Of a stretch of DNA of 64,000 bases, positions 10,812 through 19,230 are shown piece after piece; position 1 is the stretch's first letter, and every line of letters begins with the position of its first letter. Below the pieces are notes generated by a model. That model made no database searches and had not been told where the DNA came from. It worked only from the letters and a program-made list of their open reading frames with translations. A program made the position numbers and the translations under genes. This stretch comes from Venturia oleaginea (lineage: Eukaryota > Ascomycota > Dothideomycetes > Venturiales > Venturiaceae). The stretch spans positions 1 through 64,000 of the forward strand of contig JABMLP010000027.1 in the NCBI GenBank assembly GCA_013176395.1, given 5' to 3'.

Positions 10812-11380
10812 CTATAGCTTCGACAACTCCTTCTTCTTGCTGATTGCCGCAATCAAAATCTCGGCAGCGGCGGCTCCCAAAGCAATGCCAGCAACGATTT
10901 GAACGGCTCCATTGACGATAACAGTACCCAATCCTCCTATCCCAGCGCTCTCTATGATGGCAAAGGGGGAGCCAGGCGTTACCTTTCCGATACTTGTCTG
11001 CATAATCTCTACTAGACTTCCTTTAGACCTTTTCAACTGCTCGCTTCGTGTACCAAAAGTGTTCAATGCATCTTACCTGCGCCAATCCCTGTTGCTCCGA
11101 AACCAAGAGCACCAAAAACCGGACCAGTAACAAGACCAGGCGCAAACAGCACAACTCCGGACGTGAGAATTATGGCAGTCTTTGACGGGTTCGCTGCAAC
11201 CGAAGCTGTCATTTCCTCGGCGGTTTCCAAAGCCACCAGAGGCACTTTCTCGAAATTACCGCAAAATGTGTCATAAAGGCGAGCAAGAACGCCATCGATG
11301 GCAGAATTTACAGCTGATGTGATATGATTGTCGACGTTTCTATCCTGCGAAGCGCGGCGCCATGTACTGAGGTGCAACAT
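10812..11380 (-). CDS. Ifi-6-16 (ISG12-like) family membrane protein, copy 3
   Basis: Exon 1 is 11077-11380 (GTAAGA donor), the intron 11021-11076 (56 bases, AAAG acceptor) and exon 2 is 10812-11020. Product about 170 residues. An N-terminal amphipathic part (AVNSAIDGVLARLYD, VALETAEEMTASVAANPSK) is followed by hydrophobic segments IILTSGVVLFAPGLV and ALGFGATGIGAGS|LVEIMQTSIG. The family pattern continues with SPFAIIESAGIGGLG and a long last membrane helix. The tail is Lys-rich (ISKKKELSKL). The middle (NFEKVP...PSKTA) parallels copy 2 (NFENVP...PKKAA), so the two are tandem paralogues. Copy 3 lacks the acidic N-terminal domain, or it lies in an upstream exon I could not place. Confidence 0.75.
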
Positions 11381-11675
11381 TGGTCAGGACGTGGAGTGGA
11401 GTGTCGCCTATGGTGACCTGTATCGGTTGGTGCTACGTTGTCCAGAATCGCATCTTGACCCGTGAAACGAATTCATAGACAAGAGGTGAATGCTGGATGT
11501 AATGTTATAAGTGATGTCGAATTTGTGTTGGTGTTGTTGAGACGGGGTTGATGAAGTTAATGAGGCAGTGCTTCATTAGCTCCTTTCTGGACAGAATTGA
11601 AAAGAGACGTCAGTGACTATCGTTCCAATACAAGCAGGCTTAAAAGCGAGAATATATTGGTATCTTGCTCTAGGC

Positions 11676-13038
11676 TCACTTCCTCCATTCCAGCACAAAC
11701 TCCACATCGTGCTTCGAGGTGTAGATACTCTGTTGATCTATGCCCTTGGGCAATTCAGCAGCATACCAATCCGTCTGCCCGCTTGATGCTACCAATTTGC
11801 CATCCACGATCTGAAAGACGGTCGATATAACACCAGCGCCGCAAGTAAATGCCTCCTTGACGATGCCGCAAGATCCCTTTCGAGACTTCAATCTGAGCAG
11901 CTCACCCGGCTTGTCGTCCTCACCATGTGACGTGAACGTAGCACAGCTTGATCCAGGCAAAGTATTATACCACTTTCCATTTGAGATCAGGCAACCCGTG
12001 ATTGTCCCACTTTTGAGCTTGACAATGAGCTTACCCTTTCCGATAGGTTTCGCAGTCTCTGTTGGTCGACTGTATCCCGTTGTAGTTGGTGAAGGTCTAT
12101 CATCGTCTGTACCCTTTGGTAGGTACTTGATGCCAGAATAAGGACAGCTCTTACCGGGACCGCCAGTACCAGAGAAATCAGGGTCATGTGCAACGAATTC
12201 GCCCGTCATTACAGATCCACGAACCATGAAATGATACCAAATCTCCCTGAGCTCGCCGCGTTGGCAGCCAACAACGGCAGAAGCTCCGCGAGGCGTCTTT
12301 AGCGCGGCTTCGATGTCCTTGAGCTCATAGGTCTTCTCTGTTGAGGGAGTGATATTTGCCTGCGAAAGCCAGTCGAACGAAGGGAGGCTCTTATAAAGAT
12401 CCACGGTCGTCTGAAAGTAATCGATGACTTCTTGTGCCTCTTTGTAATCATGGTAGCATTTCGGCTCGAGTGTACTAACACAGGTGCCGTGCTTGCTCCA
12501 TTCATGCTGCCAAAGATGTTCATCCCCTGCTATTCCTTTCCAGTGATGGCTCAAATATGATAGTAGGACGTCTTGGCCGAATTTCTTGAAGATGTTGGTA
12601 ATACTGGAATAGGCGCTGTTGCAAGTATCGCGATTGCATTTCCGGTTGGAGGAGCTGCAATCGCCGGATCGAGAGCAGTCGCAGACAGAATCGAATCGTC
12701 CATCGCAATGATCAGGCCTAAGTTTGTTTTAGCGAGGGTGTGTCTGGCTCAAGGGAACTACACATACCATAAGCCATGGATGGTCCAGGTATTGTTAGGA
12801 CCAAGATATCCTGAGGGACCAGCTGAAGCATCCGAGTTCCAGAATTGCGTTTGGGCAAACTGCCCGCCTGGCGCGTTATGCAGCAGGTATCGAAGATATC
12901 GGTCTTGGAACAGCTAAGTCCAGTATTTGGGCATGTTTTCGGGGAAGCCAAAGCAAGGGGTGTAGAGGCGAGAGGACTTTGGCTGCTTCCAAGGAACACA
13001 GCCTGGACTAGATTTCGAATAGACGGTAAAGAAGACAT
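11676..13038 (-). pseudogene. rny1: Secreted ribonuclease T2 (Rny1-like), reading frame broken by a one-base shift
   Basis: Exon 1 is 12768-13038, the intron 12718-12767 (50 bases; GTATGT donor, CTTAG acceptor) and exon 2 is 11676-12717. RNase T2 enzymes cleave RNA through a 2',3'-cyclic phosphate in secretory or vacuolar space. The first catalytic block TIHGLWPDHC crosses the splice site and the second reads LWQHEWSKHGTC, so both catalytic histidines and the Glu/Lys are kept. The C-terminal ~120 residues (GKLIVKLKSGTITGCLISNGKWY ... EFVLEWRK, quoted in part) match the extra domain of Rny1-type enzymes. The N-terminus up to CSKTDIFDTC and the next block (LLHNAPGGQ) lie in different frames: one base seems missing near 12905. 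Either an assembly indel or an inactivated gene; the rest is undamaged. Confidence 0.75.
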
Positions 13039-14080
13039 GATTTGGTGCAGGAAGGATGGGAGATGTTGGTTCTTTATACAGGTCTTTTACGAGGCTGAGA
13101 TGTGCTGGTGACTTGGTAGCTTCGCCTTGTGGCTTTCGGGCTTTGTTCCTTGGGTGAATGGCTGATGTGTTCATCTGACAGATATTGATAGGTCCATGGT
13201 TCTGGCTACTAGAAGGCAGTCAAAAGGTATGGAGAGGTGTTACTAAATACACATAGCTAGCAGTAGTCTTGGTGTTGATATTATAGAGTGCTCAGGTATC
13301 AATACGTCAGGGGATGCTTGATCGTGATGGTGCCTGCATTTGGACCCTACATGACTCGTGAGGGATTTTCCTCCACTCCATGCCGGACTTCCAAGCTTCT
13401 TCATTCCCTTCTCACCAAAGACAACAGTCCCCGAGTCCATCTCATCGACAGCGGCATGGACAAACAAGGGCTCGAAAAGCCTTTCGTGGGAGTATATGCC
13501 TTCAAACATCAAATCATGGCAGCTTTGAAAGCAGCCGAGTCTAAGAGCTGGAGTGATGACACTTTCTGAGTCGGAATTGATAGAAGCACATGAAGGCTTG
13601 GGTCTGTTGGCAAACACCGCAGTCGGCAAACACCGCAGAGAAATCGATTTGAACAGTATAAATTCTTCACATGAGCTCTTATCTATCAAGAGATCACCAT
13701 AGCATAGTGGAAGACCTTCCAGCGACGCTTTTATGAGGTGCCTAGCGAAAGCCCCAAGTCATGTCGATATCGTTCTCGAGAAACCCGACTCCAAACCAAT
13801 GGTTTGCTCCATTTCTGATAGTCGGGATGTCCTAGCGAAATATTCGACTCGGAGTGCCTCAACTGCGTGGCTGGAGATGATAGCAACCGAAATCGTTGCA
13901 GTTGTTAATCCAATACACTCAAAGTTATCACATGTTCGGTTTCGGGTTCAAATGAGCCCAAAGCAATATATAAAGAGCACAGACTCCAAAGATAGCTATG
14001 CGGACAAGATATGGACAAACAGAGTTCCTCGTTCTTAAATCGAGGAGGTGGTGAGGGGGTGTAGACTACACATCGCCCCA
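13039..14080. other. Intergenic region between the RNase T2 gene and the SSP island
   Basis: Open frames on both strands (13243-13689 minus, 13288-13569 plus, 13733-14038 plus) overlap each other and show no domain. A 14-base direct repeat (GGCAAACACCGCAG) occurs twice around 13609-13639. I see nothing I can call a gene. Confidence 0.4.
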
Positions 14081-14112
14081 TCCGCAAATTAATATGTCGT
14101 CGATAAATACAC
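14081..14112 (+). promoter_or_regulatory. Shared SSP upstream motif with TATA-like box (SSP1)
   Basis: TCCGCAAATTAATATGTCG is followed by TCGATAAATACACAC, ending about 130 bases before the SSP1 start. The same CCGCAAATTA + ATGTCG pair occurs at 33364-33383 (minus), 38131-38150 and 43490-43512. ATGTCGAC directly before a TATA-like run occurs at 42550-42565 and 44057-44072. Recurrence before paralogous genes with very different coding sequence suggests a conserved promoter element. The bound factor is unknown. Confidence 0.55.
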
Positions 14113-14244
14113 ACTCCAAACACCATGAAACCTCCATTTCTACATCTCCAAACTTCCATAACAACTCAAATCCTCACAAACCAACCACTCTCAACTTCCA
14201 ATCAGGTATACCAACCACCAACCACCATTACCATTACAAATACA

Positions 14245-14454
14245 ATGTACTTCCTCACCTCCGTCATCCTCGCCCTCACCTTCCAAGCCAATGCACAGAA
14301 TAACGACATACGCCCCAACAAAGCGTGCTACGACAGCCTCAATCAATGCGCCCCAAAATGCCCGATAAACCCATGTTTTCAGGAATATGTTAAAGATGAC
14401 GGGAAGGTGACTGGAAGGACCAGTTTTGTAAAGAAGTATTGTTGTACAAAGTGA
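14245..14454 (+). CDS. Small secreted six-cysteine peptide SSP1 (69 aa)
   Basis: Intronless. Residues 1-18 (MYFLTSVILALTFQANAQ) form a signal peptide with likely cleavage after ANA. The mature peptide of about 50 residues has six cysteines arranged C-x6-C-x3-C-x4-C-x21-CC and a basic C-terminus. The start was chosen because MYFL is common to all copies and the in-frame extension upstream (from 14125) is a Thr/Pro-rich leader. The paired terminal CC and even cysteine number suggest three disulfides in a secreted peptide. Family members are at 15543, 32877 (minus), 38443, 42698 and 44227. The scaffold is similar in size to fungal antimicrobial peptides or plant-pathogen effectors, but no known family is recognised. 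Confidence 0.75.
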   Translation: MYFLTSVILALTFQANAQNNDIRPNKACYDSLNQCAPKCPINPCFQEYVKDDGKVTGRTSFVKKYCCTK

Positions 14455-15400
14455 GGATTGAGGAATGTAAGGATTGAGGGAATGAGGGGGTAGGAGAGAG
14501 CTTGTGAATTGTAACATATCCCTTTATCGTCCAGTCTGCATCATGGCTTATGATCATTACTTCGCCAGAATATAGCACCCTTGGCATCGGTTCTGATTAC
14601 CAGATGATTGCAGGGCATGGTTCCCCACGAACGTTTCATTTCAGTGCTCCTCAACTACGTGCCTGGAGGATGATGTTATACTTTCGAAGTCAACGAGGAC
14701 ATTGGTAACCTGCGATCGAGTGGTTTTCTAAGCGCCAAGGCAGCCGTAGATGAAGACCCGCAAGATTTTCATGGATTCCGATTTCATGAGATTCCGATTT
14801 TCATGAGATTCCGATTTTCATGAGATTCCGATTTTCATGAGATTCTACTCCGGATCCGGAGTAATTAAATCTAGAGATTTCAAGCCCTAAGGTTGAGAGA
14901 ATCGCTACCCTTGCAGGGAAGCGAGGGAAGATATAACTAGACTTGAAATAGAGTCCTTCCTTGTCTAAAAATGGGATGGGGGTGGAGACTACCGTAAAGT
15001 CCGTGCAAAGCTGTAGACGAGCGATCCGTGCACTGCTAGATTTTATACATGAGAGATCTGGAAGCAAGTCAAGTAGACCAGAAGACACAAACAACGCAAA
15101 CTTGCAGGCGAGATCAGCGGTACACATCTAGATTTGCTTAGAAGCCTCCGTACTGTCCGAGTCCTTAGCTATCAATGCATCATCTTGGCGTAGATCAGAA
15201 TTGCGGTCGTTACTCATCCAGGGTTTTACTTAATCACTCAACAAATCCCCTTCCTCTGCATATTGGTACACAAGCGTCAATAACACATATGATTGTCGAA
15301 GCTACCAAGGTCTTGTCTGCAACTTTCCGCGGAATCTACGATATAGATTACCTTGTCCGTAAGATCACACTCTACTCCTCTTCTCTCCCCTTCTACTACC
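14455..15400. other. Intergenic region between SSP1 and SSP2
   Basis: G/A-rich DNA directly follows SSP1 (14455-14500). A block at about 14686-14750 (GAGGACATTGGTAACC..GCGATCGAGTGG, quoted in part) is similar to DNA at 42040-42100, so it belongs to the duplicated SSP unit. A 17-base tandem repeat is listed separately. No gene seen. Confidence 0.5.
14766..14848 (+). repeat. 17-base tandem repeat, about four copies
   Basis: Unit ATGAGATTCCGATTTTC, repeated head to tail with a shortened first copy (ATGGATTCCGATTTC). It lies downstream of SSP1. A shorter repeat with a similar core (CATGAGATTTTTCC) lies at 43880-43921 between the SSP ghost and SSP5. Confidence 0.85.
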
Positions 15401-15542
15401 CGTCCGCAAACTCCTACGAACGCCGACCCTCCTTCTTACGTCCAAATCTCACTCAAATCTACCACTCTCAAATCTTCACAAACCAAACATTCTCAGCTCT
15501 TTCAGTCAGATATATATTTCACCACCAACTACCATCACTACC

Positions 15543-15787
15543 ATGTACTTCCTTCACTCTATCACCCTTACCTTTCTCACACTTGCCATCCACACCAATG
15601 CACAACAGAATACTGGCAATGTTTTCCCGCCAAACTTGCAGCGCCCGTATTCCTTTTGCAAATGGGCATTTGATGTATGCGGGAAGGCATGCCAACCAAG
15701 GGCTTGTTTGATACCTGGATCAACACTGCCTCGGGGAAACCTAAGATGAGCGGTTGGTCACATATATGGTGTTGTCCTAAAGACTAA
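15543..15787 (+). pseudogene. Small secreted six-cysteine peptide SSP2, frameshifted
   Basis: The signal peptide (MYFLHSITLTFLTLAIHTNA) and first four cysteines (C-x6-C-x3-C-x4-C) are in the frame starting at 15543, which then ends at a TGA near 15748. The conserved end of the family (WCCPK) is found one frame away and stops at 15785-15787. A single base appears to be missing from the short T run after the fourth cysteine codon (about 15709-15712). The copy is otherwise family-like and sits downstream of the shared motif (CGTCCGCAAA at 15401). It is either a recent pseudogene or an assembly indel in an intact gene. Confidence 0.7.
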
Positions 15788-15794
15788 ATGGAGA

Positions 15795-15990
15795 AAGGAG
15801 GGAGGGAGGGAGGGATGGAGGGGGTTCGGAGTGGAGAGGGATATAAGGACGCCAGGATAGAGGGATCATAAGGAGTCGTAACCTACTTCTTCAACAAGAT
15901 AAATTTTTCAAAATGGTTCAACGCTGTATATAATGTGGCTTGTGTATCCCCGTGGACATTCTCGAGATTTTAACTGACTACTGACTGAAT
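15795..15990. other. SSP2 3' flank with GGGA tract and duplicated intergenic segment
   Basis: A (GGGA)n tract lies at about 15795-15830. The stretch 15930-15990 (GTGTATCCCCGTGGACATTC..TGACTACTGACTG, quoted in part) resembles 33490-33548 in the left palindrome arm, where it is followed by a (CTGA)n tract and the hAT end. This shows the two regions derive from one ancestral SSP unit. Confidence 0.5.
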
Positions 15991-16115
15991 AGCCGCGTGG
16001 TACGGTCTTTCTAAGCCACAAACTTTGAAGAATTTAGCTGAAACCGTAGAATAACCGCAAACTTACGGTTGCAATTTAAAAAGTTTACGGCATAGAAAGA
16101 CCGTACCCCGCGGCT
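15991..16115. mobile_element. Short foldback element (MITE-like), 125 bases
   Basis: The ends are long imperfect inverted repeats: AGCCGCGTGGTACGGTCTTT at the left and the reverse complement of AGCCGCGGGGTACGGTCTTT at the right. Pairing extends inward through CTAAGCCACAAACTTT. The centre is AT-rich. No coding capacity. Target duplication is not clear. It lies just downstream of SSP2. Confidence 0.7.
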
Positions 16116-16690
16116 GTGTGAGAGATTCTGAAGGCTCTATCCCATAGCGGAACCTAGCTGAAACACGTAGATGAGTTAATTCTTATCCCTTGAGTACGTT
16201 GTAGTCTCCTTGGGAAAGGCTTAGTATACAATGTATAGCCCAAAAGCTTCTATATAGTAGAGAAGTTCTATCTGGGTCCTTATCCGTTATTGCATTACCT
16301 TGATATAGGGTTCCCAACGGCCCAACGGGACGGATCGGGGCGGGTTTGGAGGTCTTCAACCCGCCCCGTTAACAGGTCGGGGGGAGACGGGTTGGGGCGG
16401 GTTTTTGGGGCGGGTTATAGATTCTACATAACCCGCCCCGTCTCCCACCATTACAGGTTCTCGTGATGCTTATATAATGTGTAATAAAGATTACTAAAAG
16501 ATTACTACCATAGACCTAACTACATAAGGAAAGAGGAAGAATATTTAGATATTATTATATAGAACGGTAGAAGGAGTACCCAGTACTCTTAAGTCTCTTA
16601 TAATAATCCTCATAGTTTCCTGACAGTCAGAAGTGAAGGAGAGTTGTTCATTGTTTCTAGCATACACGAATCGCTTCAATCATAAAAGAA

Positions 16691-17291
16691 CTACTCCTCA
16701 TCAGAAGGATCGTCAATCATTAAGTCCCCGTCAATCATTAAGTCCCCGTCAATCATTAAGTCCCCGTCAATCATTAAGTCCCCGTCAATCATTAAGTCCC
16801 CGTCAATCATTAAGTCCCCGCCAATAATATGAAGACCAGCCTCTTCATCACCAACATCATCCTCCTCATCATCATTATGATCATCAACATCTGTCTCATC
16901 CACGGGCTCGGCACGAGCTATTTCCGCTACCCTCGTATTCTCTGGTAGTATATCACCCTCATCAATCAGATTACCCATGATATCAGTCGCCTGTTCTTCA
17001 AGTGGAACCATAACAAGTGTCTCCAAGTCCATATCTCTTACCATGGCATATCTCTCTCTTGCTGCCTTCTTTGGCCTAAACATTAAGGCGTAGGTATCGT
17101 CGGCGAGGTCTGGAGCAGGTAGATCGCAATGCGATTTCAGAGCCAGGATGTGCTTCCCACCAACCAGGTGGACCAGGAATAACTTCAAACATGTCTGTAG
17201 TTGCGAGACGATTGCGAATGAATGCAAATTCACTGGCAGTAAAGAACGGCAGTAAAGAACTGCAGTGATGACATTGTAGTACGTTGTTCAA
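16691..17291 (-). pseudogene. hAT transposase C-terminal fragment with GDLMID repeats
   Basis: One frame (17076-17291) contains FFTASEFAFIRNRLATTD and PGPPGWWEAHPGSE. The next (from about 17110 down to 16691) contains the acidic tail with RPKKAARERYAMVRDMDLETL and ends in six copies of the hexapeptide DGDLMI before DDPSDEE. The frame changes near 17090. The catalytic core and BED zinc finger are missing, so it is a dead fragment. The hAT assignment rests on the element terminus and on a general resemblance to the acidic tail of the hAT copy in the palindrome. Confidence 0.5.
16711..16818. repeat. 18-base tandem repeat, six identical copies
   Basis: Unit CGTCAATCATTAAGTCCC, six times over 108 bases. 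Being a multiple of three it keeps the hAT frame on the minus strand and encodes the hexapeptide repeat in the acidic tail. Copies are identical by eye, so the expansion is recent or homogenised. Confidence 0.95.
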
Positions 17292-17378
17292 CTGGGCAGA
17301 CAGCAGGCTCCTTGTTGAATTCGATTGCTAGGTCCTATTAAACGCGTTAGAGACTATCAGGAATGCGTTTGTCTTTTT

Positions 17379-17582
17379 TGTCATGATCGAACTATGTTGG
17401 TATTCGAATGCAGTTAAACGTAGTTAAATGTGGTGGTTCTGCTCGATCAGGTCTAGCGCGAGACTGGTCGCAAGTACTTAGACTCGTCTCTACCTCTTAG
17501 TTAGCTCCTCATCCTTACAACTTCGCACATCCCATAGAATTCAAGTCATGCTTCCAAGTCAAGTCCAAGGTCAAACGTGACA
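17379..17582 (+). repeat. Gypsy-1 5' LTR
   Basis: 204 bases, same by eye as the 3' LTR. Terminal dinucleotides TG...CA within the inverted pair TGTCA/TGACA. Preceded by the TTTTT target duplication. Confidence 0.95.
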
Positions 17583-17654
17583 GTTTGTAAGGATCCCTTT
17601 TCACGATAAAAGTCGGGCTGCTATTGTCTACGCAGCCGACAAACCTCACCAACT

Positions 17655-19230
17655 ATGCCCCGAATTCTCGACCTTCCCTCCCTTGCGGACGATACTACCA
17701 CCCTCGAAAACAGTACTCTCGAAAACCCCCTAGCCTTCTACGACTTCTTTATAACCCCTAGACTCGCAGCAACCCTTACTCAGAAGATCCAAGCTACCTT
17801 TGCAACCCCGGCGGACGAAGCCTCAGTCAACGAAAATGAATACGTCCCAGTCTCACACGTTACTCTCGACCGCGCTTCGGCGCTCCCACTCCTCCAGCTT
17901 TTAGCTACCATCTCCCATATGTTCAACACAGCCCAGCGAGACCAGGATACCATGTCCCGTTCAATTCAAGAACTCAAGCTCGAAGCCTCTGAGAACGAAG
18001 CTCGCGCCCTTCGAGCAGAACTCCAGGGCGTTACTTCTCGCGAAATCTCCGCCCCTCGACCAACCCAAGGCGACAACCTCTATCTTTGAAGGAGATAAAA
18101 AAAAATACAAGAGCTAGCTCTTAGACCTCCGGATAAAACTCAGCGCAGACTCCAAAGCATTCCCTTCAGTAAACTCACAAGTTACTTACGCCTTCAATCG
18201 ACTTGACGACAAGTGCAAATCCACAATTCGCCCATACTACAACGAAACTACGAATTCATGGCCTTTTGAATCCCTCGACGAATTTATCTCAAAACTCAAC
18301 GACAGCTACGCTCCTCGTTTCGATATTCAAGATGCTATGAATAAGCTGCAGAACCACAAGATGGCAAACCGAACATTTGCTACTTACGCCGTAGACTTCC
18401 GACGCCTACTCCAAGAAGCCGGAATCACCCTCCCTCACGTCTCAGAACCCGCAAACCCCTTGGAACAACTTATGATTGTCAACTTTCGCAACGGCCTGAG
18501 CGCAGAACTCAGCGGAGCAATGATTCACGTCCCTACGACAAAGAAACTGGAGGAGTTAATCGATCTGTGCCACAACTGCGAAGCCAACATGAAACAATTC
18601 GAGAAAATCTCTCGAGCTCGAAAAGCTCCCGTATTCTCAGGATCATCTACATCAGCTACCGCTCCCTCTGCATCCCAACGCGCATTCCTAGTCTCCCCCG
18701 CCACTTCTCACGCTTTCGGAGATGCCATGGACATTTCAGTTATGAACCTCAACGGTAGTGCCGGCGCCGACATAGGTACCTGCCTCCCGTCTCTCCAGAT
18801 GAAACCAATTGCATCCTGGACCCTGGAAGAGAAAGCCGCCAATATCCAATGGCGAAAGACCAACAACCGTTGCGGATACTGCGGAGAGCCCGTAGTAATT
18901 ATGCCTAATGGTCAGAAGCACATCGCCGCCGTATGCCCTAAGAAAGCCCAGCGTGGACGCCCCTCCAATCAGTTCACTACTCCCAACCAGTTCGCCAGTG
19001 ACCCCATGCAGTTTGGCAACTCCGGAGCTCGAAACTTCATTCCCCCTATGAGCTTTAGCAATATGAGTATGTCAGGAGCATCGGGAGCGTATCCACAGAA
19101 CGTCCAGACTTCCCGGATCACTCAAGGCCCTGAAGAACGCTCAAGTTCTACCGCCTCTTCTAGCACCACAAGCTACGGCTTCGGATCAGCCCCATACACC
19201 CCGAGTTCGGAAAACTCACAGTCTCGTTGA
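17655..19230 (+). pseudogene. Gypsy-1 gag, frameshifted
   Basis: Gag forms the virus-like particle that packages the element RNA. The first part (17655-18089) has an N-terminal domain and a coiled coil (IQELKLEASENEARALRAE). The frame is lost around the run of nine A at about 18099-18107. The capsid-like part continues in another frame (LRIKLSADSKAFPS, FNRLDDKCKSTIRPYY) into the frame containing 18337-19230. A zinc-knuckle-like motif C-x2-C...H-x4-C (CGYCG..HIAAVC) lies near 18870-18936. Gag ends at TGA 19228-19230, overlapping the first codon of pol by three bases. The A run could be a true slip site, but its fit is unproven and a simple indel is as likely. Confidence 0.75.

Larger units (their letters stand above)
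16306..17378 (-). mobile_element. hAT transposon relic (3' part), host of Gypsy-1
   Basis: The end TAGGGTTCCCAACGG and the adjacent (G)GGGCGGGT-rich terminal region match the terminus of the hAT element in the palindrome arms (TAGGGTCCCCACGG at 33593). Inside, the minus strand encodes a hAT C-terminal region. The relic continues to 17378, where Gypsy-1 is inserted. The 16 bases after Gypsy-1 (29462-29477) are presumably its continuation, cut by the palindrome block. The rest is missing. Confidence 0.65.

Noticed and set aside
13243..13689. 148-codon minus-strand open frame and overlapping 93-codon plus-strand frame
   Set aside because: Mutually exclusive frames with no recognisable feature; neither preferred.
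14766..14848. Could the spaced repeats (14766, 16711, 21693, 42902) be CRISPR-like arrays?
   Set aside because: Units are directly adjacent without unique spacers, lie in a eukaryotic genome, and two are coding minisatellites.
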